NCBI GenBank assembly: GCA_963732655.1 | Contig: CAVTAI010000001.1 | Location: forward strand, 372,001-436,000 | Direction of reading: 5' to 3' | DNA: 64,000 nucleotides | Origin: CAVTWS01 sp963732655 | GTDB taxonomy: Bacteria; Actinomycetota; Acidimicrobiia; Acidimicrobiales; SHLQ01 | In this document: positions 18,034 to 27,356 of the stretch, in pieces | How positions within the stretch are numbered: the stretch's first letter is position 1 | Layout of the letters: each line of letters opens with the position of its first letter | Made by a program: the position numbers and the translations under genes | Notes under the pieces: model-generated | The model's database searches: none | Told to the model about the DNA's origin: nothing | The model's input: only the letters and a program-made list of their open reading frames with translations

Positions 18034-19236
18034 ATGAGCACGGCGCCAGACCCCGTCATGGATGCCGATCGAGCTCGCCGGGCTTGGCAGGACACGTGCG
18101 ACCGGCTGGCGGCGCTCGGCGAGCGCATCTTCGATCCCGATTTCCCGATCTTGCCCGAGGACCAGGTGGAAGGCCTCCGTCATCTCGCCGAGCAGGTCGT
18201 CTGCTGGACCGCGTGGTCGGTCAGCCACGCCGATCCCCGCCGGCCGATGTTCCAGCGCCAGAACGACCTCGTGACCAAGTGGGGCGGACCCAATGTGGAG
18301 AACGTGTATCGCCACGCCCGGGTCGACGCCCGATACCACTACCGCATCCGCGGTCGGATGAACAGTTGCGAGCAGTTCCTCCTCGCGGTCCGACTCGGCT
18401 TCATGGGTCAGGAGCGATGGGGCACCGTCGTCGAGCTCACGGCTTCGGACCTGCAAATCAGTGCCGGGGACGACTTCACCTTCACGGTCGGCGGTCCGCC
18501 AGGTCCGGGGGAGGATCCGCCCGATGTCCTCCTTCCGCCGGAGGCGTACACCGTCTCAATCCGCGAGTACTACTTCGACTGGCGTGCCATCGAGCCGGCG
18601 GTGTTCACCATCGAATGCCTCGACCCGGGGACGATCGAGCCCCGCGTCACCGGCGCCGACCTCTCGGAGAACCTCGACGGGGCAGTACGGGCCATCGAGA
18701 GCTCCATCGAGTACTGGAACCGCTACATGGCCGACCATCGGGCGGCGCAGGAGGACAACTCGTTCGCGCCACCGATCCGCGTCGACAAGGGATTGGCGGC
18801 AGCTCGATACGCCTTCTGCTTCCACGACCTGTCCTCGGAGGAGGCGTTGATCGTGGAGCTCCCCGCCCCCACATCGCCGTACTGGGGGCTGCAGTTGGCC
18901 ACCATGGCCTGGTTCGAATCACTCGACTTCGCGTCGAGGATCACCAGCCTCAATCACCGCCAGGTCCACGTCGACGACGACGGCGTGGTCCGCTTCGTCA
19001 TCTCCGAACGCGACCCCGGAGTGGCCAACTGGCTCGACACCGAAGGCCGCCAGATCGGGCTGTGCACGGTGCGCTGGTTCTGGGGTGGCGAACCGGTGAC
19101 ACCGTCGACGCAGCTCGTACCGGTCGACGAGATCCGTCGGCACCTGCCCACCACTACCCCGCCGTGGGGGCCGTCAGAGCGCGCCGAGCAGGTCCGACTG
19201 CGCCGCGAACATGTCGCCTGGCGCTTCCGGACCTGA
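18034..19236 (+). CDS. DUF1214-like protein (copy 1)
   Basis: Protein of 400 residues with no signal peptide or membrane helix. The recognisable part is C-terminal: EALIVELPAPTSPYWGLQL, TSLNHRQVHVDDDGVVRFVI, then ERDPGVANWLDTEGRQIG and a Trp-rich strand, the DP-x-NWL-D/P pattern of DUF1214. The N-terminal half has conserved aromatic stretches shared with the second copy at 21091-22281 (for example RRPMFQRQNDLVTKWGGPN against KRPVFMPLWNYAFNQGGPD). The ATG at 18034 follows GAGGAG and is preferred to an extended frame. It is divergent from a sulfotransferase. Biochemical activity is unknown. Confidence 0.75.
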   Translation: MSTAPDPVMDADRARRAWQDTCDRLAALGERIFDPDFPILPEDQVEGLRHLAEQVVCWTAWSVSHADPRRPMFQRQNDLVTKWGGPNVENVYRHARVDARYHYRIRGRMNSCEQFLLAVRLGFMGQERWGTVVELTASDLQISAGDDFTFTVGGPPGPGEDPPDVLLPPEAYTVSIREYYFDWRAIEPAVFTIECLDPGTIEPRVTGADLSENLDGAVRAIESSIEYWNRYMADHRAAQEDNSFAPPIRVDKGLAAARYAFCFHDLSSEEALIVELPAPTSPYWGLQLATMAWFESLDFASRITSLNHRQVHVDDDGVVRFVISERDPGVANWLDTEGRQIGLCTVRWFWGGEPVTPSTQLVPVDEIRRHLPTTTPPWGPSERAEQVRLRREHVAWRFRT

Positions 19237-19249
19237 CCGCGGAGGATCG

Positions 19250-19549
19250 TCAGTCGTCGTCGGCTGACTCGTCGTCAGCTGGGTCGTCGTCAGCTGAGTC
19301 GTCTTCTTCGAGACCGAGGGCCACGAAGATGGCCTTGCGCTCGACCTCGAAGGTGTCGTCGTCGACCTCGCCGGCCGCCCGCCGCTCGTTGAGCAGGCGG
19401 AACTTGTCCATCAGGGCTGCTTCGTCGACGCCGTCGGCATCTTCGGATTCGCCCCGTGCGGCTCGCTCGGCGCGTTTGGCTGCCTGACGGGCCTGCTTCT
19501 CCTGCTCGCGGCGACGCTTCTCGAATTGGTTCGGGTTCCGGCCAGCCAC
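19250..19549 (-). CDS. Small charged SHOCT-like protein
   Basis: 99 residues. N-terminal third is very basic and helical (QFEKRRREQEKQARQAAKRA), a probable coiled coil or nucleic-acid-binding segment. The middle, LMDKFRLLNERRAAGEVDDD followed by TFEVERKAIFVAL, matches the SHOCT short helical hairpin. The tail is nearly all Asp/Ser/Glu. The GTG start lies one base after the stop of the cold-shock gene, so the two are co-transcribed and probably co-translated. A role in cold or stress adaptation with the cold-shock protein is inference. Confidence 0.72.
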   Translation of the reverse strand: MAGRNPNQFEKRRREQEKQARQAAKRAERAARGESEDADGVDEAALMDKFRLLNERRAAGEVDDDTFEVERKAIFVALGLEEDDSADDDPADDESADDD

Positions 19550-19550
19550 G

Positions 19551-19751
19551 TCAGAGCGGCCGGACGTTCAGCGCCTCGTCGCCCTTGCGACCCGGGCCGA
19601 CTTCGAATTCCACTTTCTGACCTTCCGCGAGCGAGCGATATCCGGTTCCAGAGATGTTGGAGAAGTGCACGAAGATCTCGTTGCCCTCATCAGTGCGGAT
19701 GAAGCCGTAGCCCTTGTCGTTGTTGAAGAACTTGACGGTTCCAGTAGCCAT
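19551..19751 (-). CDS. Cold-shock protein (CspA family)
   Basis: 66-residue single cold-shock domain, an RNA chaperone. It opens MATGTVKFFNNDKGYGFIRT, containing the RNP1 motif KGYGFI, and has RNP2 FVHFS near residue 27. The ORF can be extended upstream, but the domain starts exactly at this ATG, which has AAGGAACAGG about 10 nt before it. A -10-like TACCAT on the minus strand at 19911-19916 would give a 5' leader of about 150 nt, typical of cold-shock mRNAs. The following gene on the same strand is the SHOCT-like protein. Confidence 0.95.
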   Translation of the reverse strand: MATGTVKFFNNDKGYGFIRTDEGNEIFVHFSNISGTGYRSLAEGQKVEFEVGPGRKGDEALNVRPL

Positions 19752-19995
19752 GGTGGGTGTTCCTGTTCCTTGTGTAGTGCATCGCGTTGCTCGAACTCCG
19801 GAGCAACCGCACCAGGACCGAGGACCCAGACCACCGCTTCTCGACCGAGCCGGGAAGGAGCAGGCTGACTGCGATGGGCGAGCCGAAGCGCACCCGTTGT
19901 GACGAGAAAGATGGTAGTGGCGCATCGACCTTTCCCCACGGCACCTGACACGATGGCAACCCGCCCTTTCAGGCCGGATCGACCAGGAGGTTGCC

Positions 19996-21066
19996 ATGTC
20001 GTCGTCCCCGACGATCCCGACGACGATGCCGGCGTATCGACTCATCGACTGGGGTGTGCCGCCTCGATATGCCGAGGTACCTGTGCCCCTTCCCGGGCCG
20101 GGCGATGTCCTCGTGAAGGTGGCCGGCAACGGGTTGTGCCACTCCGACATCGGTATGGCCCACATCCCGGCGGAGATGGGTCGGGCGATCGGGTGGCACA
20201 TGCCGTTCACCCTCGGCCACGAGATCGCCGGCACGGTCGCGGCCCTCGGCGAGGGCCTAACCGGTTGGACCGAGGGTCAGCAGGTGGCCCTGGTCTCGCC
20301 CAAGTCCTGCGGGACCTGCCGCGTGTGCCTGCGCGGCCTCGACAGCGCGTGCCAGAACGGTCTGGCCGGCCGGGGGTACGGGCGTGACGGCGGCCTGGCC
20401 CCCTACGTGCTCGCCACGGCGTCTCGCGACCTCGTCGACATCACCGGGCTCGACCCCCTCCAGGCCGGGCCCCTGACCGATGCCGGCGCCACCTCGTACC
20501 ACGCGGTGCGCAAGGTGCTCCACCTGCTCACGCCCGGCACCACCGTCGTCGTGCTCGGTGCCGGTGGGCTGGGCTCGTTCGCCATCCAGTTCCTCCGTGC
20601 ACTCACCCCGGCGACCGTGATCGCCGTCGACTCGAATCCGGCCCGGCTCACCTACGCCACCGAGCTCGGGGCTCATCACGTCCTCCACGGTGTCACCGGT
20701 GACACGCCGCACGACATCCGACACGTGGTGGGCGACGGTGTTGATGCCGTGCTCGACTTCGTCGGCATCGACGACACCATCTCCGCCGGCCTTCGGTCGC
20801 TCCGCGCCACCGGCGCCTTCGGCCTGGTCGGCGCGGCGTCGGGGTCGTTCGCCGGTCCGTGGCTCAGCAGCCTGCCGCGCGATGGCATGGTCTTCTCGTT
20901 CCAGGGATCTTCGATCGCCGACCTCGACGACGTGATGACCCTGGCCCGCGCCGGCCACGTTCGTTCGGATGTCGACCTGTTCCGCTGGGATCAGGTTCCC
21001 GAGGCCTACGAGGCACTGGACAGCGGCACGTTGCGCGGGCGAGCCGTCGTCACACCTGCTGCGTGA
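19996..21066 (+). CDS. Zinc-dependent medium-chain alcohol dehydrogenase
   Basis: NAD(P)-dependent alcohol/aldehyde oxidoreductase of the MDR superfamily, 356 residues. Catalytic zinc ligands are Cys48 (GLCHSD) and His75-Glu76 (GHEIAG). Structural zinc is bound by Cys105, 108, 111 and 119 (SCGTCRVCLRGLDSAC). The Rossmann signature is VVVLGAGGLGSFAIQF followed by the acidic residue in VIAVDSN, which favours NAD+. AGGAGG precedes the ATG. It stands between the two sulfotransferase/DUF1214 modules, so it could oxidise or produce the alcohol that is sulfated; that link is inference. Confidence 0.9.
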   Translation: MSSSPTIPTTMPAYRLIDWGVPPRYAEVPVPLPGPGDVLVKVAGNGLCHSDIGMAHIPAEMGRAIGWHMPFTLGHEIAGTVAALGEGLTGWTEGQQVALVSPKSCGTCRVCLRGLDSACQNGLAGRGYGRDGGLAPYVLATASRDLVDITGLDPLQAGPLTDAGATSYHAVRKVLHLLTPGTTVVVLGAGGLGSFAIQFLRALTPATVIAVDSNPARLTYATELGAHHVLHGVTGDTPHDIRHVVGDGVDAVLDFVGIDDTISAGLRSLRATGAFGLVGAASGSFAGPWLSSLPRDGMVFSFQGSSIADLDDVMTLARAGHVRSDVDLFRWDQVPEAYEALDSGTLRGRAVVTPAA

Positions 21067-21090
21067 GACGTCCCCCGTCCGCCACCTCGA

Positions 21091-22281
21091 TCACCAGATC
21101 CGGCGGAGTTGGGCACCCTCGCGTCGCCGCCGGAGCTGCTCGGCGCGCTCCGCCGGGGTGACCACTGGCGTATCGGCGGGGAGGTGCTCGCGCAGTTCGG
21201 CGAACGGCACCTTCTTGATCGTGGGGTCGGGGTAGTCCGAGGCCAGGTTCCACCGCATCTGGATCATCCCCCACGGGTAGTCGCCCTTGTCGAGCCAGTT
21301 CGGTACGCCGGGATCGAGGCGGGAGATGACGGCACGGAACCGGCCGTCGCGGTCGATGTGGGCCTGGTGGTCGTTCAGGCTCGACTGCCGGTTGACCCAG
21401 TCGACGGTGCAGAAGCGGTCGTCGCCGACGAGCGCTTGCCAGTACCGACAGGTCGCGGGGAGGACGGTCTCCAGGATCAGGACCTCGTCGTCGCCGATCT
21501 CGTGCACCCCGTCGTAGTACGCCTGCTTCGGCAGCCCACCCATGCTGTCGATCTTCGACGACCGCAGGAACGTGTTCACACCGTGGTGCTCGCGGTAGTA
21601 CCGCACCAGCTTCATGTCGAAGCCGATCATGCCTTCGATCCACGCCGCCAGGTCCGAGAATCGGCGCGCCGAGTCCTCGGGGGTCATGTCGGCACCGCCG
21701 TCGTCCAGACGCTCGATCGCCACCCGGGCGTCGATCTCGTTCGTCCAGTCGCAGGAGCACTTGCGCATGAGCAGTCGGCGGATGCGGGGATCGATCTGCC
21801 ACCAGTCCCCGTCGTACCCCGCGGGTCGCTCGGCGCTGAACACGACGCTGAAGTAGCCGTCAGGGCCGAGGGTGAGGTCGTCGAGGTCGTGGGTGATGCC
21901 GATCGGCACCGAGTGGTCGACATCGTCCGGGCTCATCATGTCGAAGCTTTGCTGGGTGATCTCGACGAATCGAGTCGTGCCGCGAAAACCCGAGAGCCGG
22001 TAGACGCCCGCCGGGTCGATCTCCGCGGTCGAATACACGTAGTCGGGGTCGGGACCGCCCTGGTTGAAGGCGTAGTTCCACAGCGGCATGAAGACCGGGC
22101 GTTTGGCATCGGTGTACACGCGGCACAGGTAGCCCCCGGCGAGCATCGACAGCGCGAGCCGGTTCATGTCCTGCACCTCGGCCTCGGTGGCGCCATCGGG
22201 CCGCCACGTGGCCATGAGGTTGTCGCCCACCCGTTCGAGGGCTCGCATCTGGTCGGCCCAGCTCGGCAGCGTGTTCAGCAT
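21091..22281 (-). CDS. DUF1214-like protein (copy 2)
   Basis: 396 residues, paralogous to the protein at 18034-19236. Shared features are EVLILETVLPATCRYWQALV, SSLNDHQAHIDRDGRFRAVI and SRLDPGVPNWLDKGDYPWG near the C-terminus, and the terminal Arg-rich AERAEQLRRRREGAQL. Between residues 170 and 200 it has an additional Cys-containing segment (LLMRKCSCDWTNEID). The ATG follows AGGAGA. The gene is 22 bases downstream of the second sulfotransferase on the same strand, so here the two families are clearly in one operon. Confidence 0.75.
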   Translation of the reverse strand: MLNTLPSWADQMRALERVGDNLMATWRPDGATEAEVQDMNRLALSMLAGGYLCRVYTDAKRPVFMPLWNYAFNQGGPDPDYVYSTAEIDPAGVYRLSGFRGTTRFVEITQQSFDMMSPDDVDHSVPIGITHDLDDLTLGPDGYFSVVFSAERPAGYDGDWWQIDPRIRRLLMRKCSCDWTNEIDARVAIERLDDGGADMTPEDSARRFSDLAAWIEGMIGFDMKLVRYYREHHGVNTFLRSSKIDSMGGLPKQAYYDGVHEIGDDEVLILETVLPATCRYWQALVGDDRFCTVDWVNRQSSLNDHQAHIDRDGRFRAVISRLDPGVPNWLDKGDYPWGMIQMRWNLASDYPDPTIKKVPFAELREHLPADTPVVTPAERAEQLRRRREGAQLRRIW

Positions 22282-22303
22282 GGTCGGGTCTCCTGGTCGG
22301 TCA

Positions 22304-23453
22304 TCAGCGTTCGACGGCGACGTCGAAGCGGCGGATGTAGAAGTCGTACTCGGAACGGAGCTGATCGGTGTTCAACCCGAACTGCTCGGCCGTGTACCGG
22401 TGCGCGCCGTGCGCGCCGGCCGGGTTCGCCGCCTGCCAGCCGATCAGTGCCTGCTCGACCGACGGTCGCAGCTCGAGCCCGAGGAAGTCGTACACGCGCC
22501 GAAGGGTGCCCATGGGATCGCGATGGAGGTCGGAGTGGTGGACATCGATGAACCGCGCCTCCCCCAGCCGATCACGCGCCGCGATGGCGTTTTCCATGCC
22601 CTCGCGCAGGTGCTCGCTCACCTTGCGACCGACCTCGTGGAGATCTCGCTCACCCCCCGCCGCGGGGAAGATGCTGGACACGATGCTCGAGTAGGAAGGC
22701 ACCACCAGCCCGGGATCGCGGTGGGTCATCACGAAGCGGATGTCGGGGTAGGCGGCCACCAACGCCTCGAGGTGGAACTTGTGGTGCGGCGCCTTGAACA
22801 GCCACAGGTCGGGGGGACGCTGCGACTGCAACAGGGTGACCACCCGCCGGTGATACCGGTAGGTCTCGGTGAGGTCGGCGGATCGCCACCACCGGTGGTA
22901 TCCGTAGACCGGCAGCGTGTACTGCTGCCCGTGGAACGCCATGCCGAGTACCTCGCTGTCCTCGGTCGTCGCGTCGGTGTCGTAGATGTGCATGGCCTTG
23001 AGCTGGGGGGCCACCCGCGCGTCCTCGGCGAGGGCCTGGAGGCGGCGCGGATCGGTGGCTTCGGTGGCCAGGATCGGGGGCGGGCACGGCTGTGACTGCT
23101 CCCACGCCCGCAAGCTTCGGAACTGCGGATCGAGTGACATCATGTTGGCCAGCGCCGTGGTGCCCGTGCGGGGGAGCCCGTTGATGTCGACCGGCCCCCG
23201 CAACGGCAGGGCGGCGATCTCAGGATGGTCCCGGTACCACGCTTCGAGATGCAGCCGATTCACCAGACGCCGACGAATCAGGCCGACGACGGCGTCGTCG
23301 GTGTTCGCATGCAGGTTCGCGTCCGCATCGAGGCTGGTCAGGAGCACCTCGAGGCCCTGGCGGAAGTCACCCGGGCCGAAATCCGACAGACCGGTGGCCT
23401 GCTCGAGCGCGGGCCATGACCGCCTCGGCGGTCGGATATCGGCCCCCGCTCAC
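22304..23453 (-). CDS. PAPS-dependent sulfotransferase family protein (copy 2), one frameshift near the N-terminus
   Basis: Sulfotransferase-fold protein. The PAPS loop is INGLPRTGTTALANMMSLDP, the 3'-phosphate region IRFVMTHRDPGLVVPSYSSI, and the C-terminal YTAEQFGLNTDQLRSEYDFY matches copy 1 in position. The longest single frame starts only at a GTG at 23347, but family-like sequence continues upstream in that frame (WPALEQATGLSDFGPGDFRQ) without a start codon. Removing one base near 23410 joins it to a GTG at 23453 (MSGGRYPTAEAVMAR). Shortly downstream lies DUF1214 copy 2. Substrate unknown. Confidence 0.82.
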
Positions 23454-23623
23454 GCGGTCGCTCCGATGATCCGGCCGTGGGGACCGGCGACTCGTGTGTT
23501 GTCGTCGCAACCCATCTCGACGCCTTCTCCTACCTGACGCCACACCGGCCCGCGGACGGTAGCAGCGGGCCGTCGTGGCCGTCGATTGCGGGCCACCTCT
23601 CAGGCGTCGGCTACACATGCGCC

Positions 23624-24566
23624 ATGCAATCCGGTCCGTCCCGCCCGACCCCGACACCCCCGGACGCGATCGGCGAGCCCCTCGGCCCGGCGATCCAATC
23701 CGCCCTCGACGGGCTCCTCGCGGCGCTCGTGCTCGACCCGATCGGGAATGACCGCTTCCGCGTCGTCAGCGAACCGGGTCGGTTCGACCGGGTGTTCGGT
23801 GGCCAGTTCGTCGCCCAGGCGCTCCTCGCCGCCTGCGCCACCGTCGAGGACAAGCCGCCGCATTCGCTTCACGCCTATTTCGTGGAGGCGAGCGCACCGG
23901 AGCAACCGCTCGATCTGGCGGTCGAACGCATCCGCGACGGCCGATCCGTGTCGACCCGCCGGGTGACCGTCACCCAGGAGGGCCGCACGCTCCTGGCCGT
24001 GCTGGCGTCCTTCCATTCCGGGCCGGACGAGCCTGAGGTCGCCGATCCCCCGCCGACGGTTCCGGCTCCGCACCTGGTGCCGCTCCTCCAGGACTGGGCC
24101 CGCCAGATGCCCGCCGATCGGGCCGCCCACGGACAGAGTTGGGTCGAGACCCCACCCCCGCTGGAGCTGCGCATTCCCGAGGCGCCCAACTTCCTCGACG
24201 GACCCACCGGGCGATCCGGGCGCTCGCTGTGGATGCGCCTGCCCCGACAGGTCGGGGCCGATCCCGTGCTCCACACCGCGCTGCTCGCGTACGCGAGCGA
24301 CTACCTGCTGCTGGACATGGTGCCGCACCCATCCAGATCGGTCGCCGGGCGACGCGTACATGGGATTCAGCCTCGACCACGCCATCTGGTTCCATCGACC
24401 GGTGCAGTTCGACCGGTGGCATCTCCACACCATGCATGCCCAGGCCATCGCCGGTCATCGGGGCCTTGTGCGCGGCACGATCCACGATGAGCAAGGCCGC
24501 CTGGTGGCGAGCGTGATGCAGGAGGTCCTGGTCCGCCCGCCGCGCCGTACCGGAGGTTCGTCGTGA
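23624..24566 (+). CDS. tesB: Acyl-CoA thioesterase II (TesB-like), one frameshift
   Basis: Hydrolyses acyl-CoA to free acid and CoA; double hot-dog protein of about 313 residues. The first hot-dog has DRVFGGQFVAQALLAA and SLHAYFVEASAPEQP, with SVSTRRVTVTQEGRTL. The second has ALLAYASDYLLLDMVPHPS and, after a frame change near 24345, YMGFSLDHAIWFHRPVQFD followed by the catalytic-type MHAQAIAGHRGLVRGTIHD. One extra base explains the shift. The stop overlaps the GTG start of the VOC gene (GTGA). The neighbouring copy on the minus strand (25154-25993) is a second thioesterase. Confidence 0.85.
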
Positions 24567-25469
24567 TCGACCTCTCGCATCGCCTGTACGAACAACCATG
24601 GCCGGAGGGCGAGTTCCGCTTCGTACAGCTCGGTTTCGTCGTCGACGACCTCGTCACGGTGGCGTCGAGGTGGGCGGCGGTCCACGGGGTCGGCCCGTTC
24701 CATGTCCTGCCGCCCGGTCGAGACGCCGTGTCTGTTTCGCGGCGCCGAGTCCGGCATCGCCATGCAGGTTGCCGTCGCCCAGGTCGGTCCGGTCCAGATC
24801 GAGCTGGTGCAGCAATTCTGCGACCGACCGAACATCTATCGGGACGTGCTCGGCACCTCCTCCAGCGGGTTCCACCAGATCTGCACGGTCACCGCCGAGT
24901 ACGACGCCAAACGCGCCCATGACGAGCGGCTCGGCTACGAGCTGGCCAGCGAGATCGAACGGCGCGGGCAACGTGTCGCCCACTTCGACACCTGGGCCGA
25001 CTTCGGCTTCTACACCGAGGTGACCGAGGACGTGCCCGGCTTCCGGGACCAGTTGGCCACGATCGCCCGAACGTGCGCCGAGTGGGACGGCACGGACCCC
25101 GTCCGGCTGCTCACCCGCGACGGCTACCGCACCCCTGAATCGCGGCACGGGGCCTACATCGAGCGGCTGGGGTCGAGGCTCTCGGCCGCCGCTTTCGCCA
25201 TGGAGTCCTGCGAGAAGGTGGCGACGAGCTGGCCACCGGACGTGAAGACCTGGCCGGTGCCATGGACGCGTCCGCCGCCGGCATGGGTGGCCTCGTGCAC
25301 GACCAGCATCCAGTCGGTGACGTCGATGTCATCGAGGAAGTGCACGGTGTGGGCGATGACCCCCGTCGACACGGAGCGGTGGGCCTGGTCGATCCGGACG
25401 ACATCGGCATGGTCGCGGATGGCCAGGGCGATCGCATCGCCGCAGGTGCCCCACGCGAGTACGCCCTGA
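24563..25469 (+). pseudogene. VOC (glyoxalase/dioxygenase-fold) protein, frameshifted; 3' end uncertain
   Basis: VOC-superfamily protein. It opens at a GTG overlapping the thioesterase stop: FVQLGFVVDDLVTVASRWA and HGVGPFHVLPP. After a frame change near 24735 the protein continues with LFRGAESGIAMQVAVAQVG, IELVQQFCDRPNIYRDVLG and FHQICTVTAEYDA, then FDTWADFGFYTEV. Convincing protein sequence ends around 25150. The open frame then runs on to 25469 only as antisense of the next gene, so the true stop is probably obscured by another indel. Similar VOC proteins bind CoA-linked or aromatic substrates; no specific reaction can be assigned. Confidence 0.6.
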
Positions 25470-25993
25470 TGCTCGGCTTGCGACCCGAGCTCCCCTGAGA
25501 ATCGATGCCACGCTGTGCAGTGACGCGGTGCCCCCCGATGACATGGTCGGTCCGGGCACGGGACGCACCGTCACGCCCGGGAACACGAACGTCACGGTCC
25601 ATCGGCGAGATCATCGGGGCCCGGCGCATCCGGCATCGCGATGGCGTGGCGGAACAGGTCCTCGTCCAGCGTGTGCTTGAGCACCAGTGAGCGGGTCAGC
25701 AGCTTGCCGTTCTGCGTTGCCGTGACCGTGTCGCTCGCCCACGTACGGCCGGCCTGCATCGACTCGACGTGGAGCTCGAGCGGCGACAGGTACGAGCCGG
25801 CCCGGGCGAAGATCGAGTGGATCGAGCGGACGGTCTTGGTCTCGCCTCCGCTCACGAACGACGCGACCAGCGATTGGGCCATCAGCTGCCCGCTGAACAC
25901 CACGTCGCGGCCTTCGGTCGACTCGGCGGGCTGGGGGACGAGATATCCCCCGTCATCTGTCGACGTCAGCTGGTACAGCGGATGACCGGACAC
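25154..25993 (-). pseudogene. Second acyl-CoA thioesterase domain protein, at least two frameshifts
   Basis: Double hot-dog thioesterase. From the ATG at 25993 the first domain reads MSGHPLYQLTSTDDGGYLV, FSGQLMAQSLVASFVSGGE, SIHSIFARAGSYLSPLELHV and WASDTVTATQNGKLLTRSL. The frame ends artificially near 25592. A short middle frame (TFVFPGVTVRPVPGP) and then a third stretch (GELGSQAEHQGVLAWGTCGD, RIDQAHRSVSTGVIAHTVHF, GQLVATFSQDSMAK) complete the second domain. Both halves look intact apart from indels, so sequence error is more likely than decay. Divergent from the monooxygenase at 26216. Confidence 0.7.
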
Positions 25994-26092
25994 GTCACAA
26001 CCTCCTGGTGGCCCACGCCGATTGTGTCAGCCGCCATCCGCCGACCACGAATCGCCTCGTCGCACGTTCCTTCGGCCGTTCTGCCCGGTCCG

Positions 26093-26140
26093 TTCTGGCA
26101 GGGAGATTGCACGTTCTGACGGGCAATCTCCCTGCCAGAA
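26093..26140. repeat. Perfect 18-bp inverted repeat in a divergent promoter region
   Basis: TTCTGGCAGGGAGATTGC (26093-26110) and its exact reverse complement (26123-26140) flank a 12-nt spacer, ACGTTCTGACGG. It lies between two divergent genes (starts 25993 and 26216), so it is not at a transcript end for either. It could be a cruciform or operator site or a dispersed palindromic repeat. Confidence 0.8.
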
Positions 26141-26215
26141 CCCCTCCGAGGGGTCGTGTACTTGCATTCATACATGCATTGTTCCTACGGTGGTGAGGAC
26201 GTCTCAGGAGGAGCC

Positions 26216-27352
26216 ATGCGCACACCGATATGCGAGCAGCTCGGCATCGAGTTCCCGATCTTCGCCTTCAGCCACTGTCGCGACGTCGTCGCCGCGGTGA
26301 CCAACGCCGGAGGCTTCGGCGTGCTCGGGTGCCCTGGCCTTCGAGCCCGAGCGGCTCGAGATCGAGCTCAACTGGATCGACGAGCACGTCAACGGCAAGC
26401 CCTATGGCGTCGACTTCGCGATGCCGGCCAAGTACGTCGGCAAGGGCGGCGGCGCCGACGCCACGCCGGAGCACCTGGCCTCACTGATCCCCGACGAGCA
26501 CCGGGAGTTCGTCAGCAGCTGCTCGACGACGCGGGATCCCGCCTCTGCCCGACGACTTCGAACGGCGGCGCGCCGCAAAGCCGCGGGGCTGAACGTCGAC
26601 GACGAAGGGCCCGGGCCAGGTCGAGGTCACCTCGGCGCACGCCGACGTGCAAGATGATCGTGAACGCGCTCGGTCCGCCGCCCGAAGTACATCGTCGAGC
26701 AGTGCGCACGAGCAGGGCGTGCTCGTCGGCTGCGCTCGTCGGCGCAAGCAGCACGCCGAGCGCCAGGTCGCCATCGGCGTCGACATCATCGTCGCCCAGG
26801 GCACCGAGGCGGGCGGGCACTGCGGCGAGATCTCGACGATGGTCCTGGTCCCGCAGGTCGTCGACGCCGTCGCCCGCGACATCCCGGTGCTCGCCGCCGG
26901 CGGCATCGCCGACGGGCGCCAGATGGCCGCCGCGATGGCCCTCGGCGCCCAAGGCGCCTGGACCGGCTCGATCTGGCTGCTGACCGCGGAGGCCGATATC
27001 AGCCCGGAAGCCACCGAGAACCTCCTCGCCGCCACCTCACGGGACTTCATCCGCTCCCGGGTGATGACGGGCAAGCCGGCTCGTCAGGTCCGCACCAAGT
27101 GGACCGAAGCGTGGGAACAGCCCGGCGCACCCGCCACGTTGCCGATGCCGCTCCAGGGACTGCTCTTCGGCGAGGGTGCGGCCCGATGGGGCCGGGTGCA
27201 CACGCGGGACTTCGCAGGTTCGCCGGCCGGTCAGATCCTGGGCTCGGTCGACAAGGTGCGTCCCGCGCCGCGACATCGTGCTCGACATGGTTCAGGGCTG
27301 GATCGAGACCACCGAGCGCCTCAACGGCCTGCTGTCGGGCGACGCCGCCTGA
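26216..27352 (+). pseudogene. Nitronate monooxygenase-like flavoprotein, heavily frameshifted
   Basis: FMN-dependent TIM-barrel oxygenase of the NMO/2-nitropropane dioxygenase family. A strong ribosome site (CAGGAGGAG) precedes ATG 26216. Start: MRTPICEQLGIEFPIFAFSH, NAGGFGVLG. The frame then changes many times: FEPERLEIELNWIDEHVNGK and MPAKYVGKGGGADATPEHLA in one, PPLPDDFERRRAAK in another, KMIVNALGPPP in a third, and GVDIIVAQGTEAGGHCGEIS plus PVLAAGGIADGRQMAAAMAL in the longest intact part. A last shift near 27265 gives RDIVLDMVQGWIETTERLNG and the stop at 27350-27352. At least seven indels fall in 1.1 kb, yet conserved blocks are all present in order. Confidence 0.72.
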
Positions 27353-27356
27353 TCGG

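Noticed and set aside
17697..19487. 596-codon plus-strand frame across the sulfotransferase and DUF1214 genes
   Set aside because: It is a shadow of the two real genes, with Arg/Pro/Ser-rich composition and no domain.
26216..27352. Programmed frameshifting in the nitronate monooxygenase-like gene
   Set aside because: Seven or more shifts in both directions without slippery-site patterns cannot be programmed; sequence error or decay is more likely.
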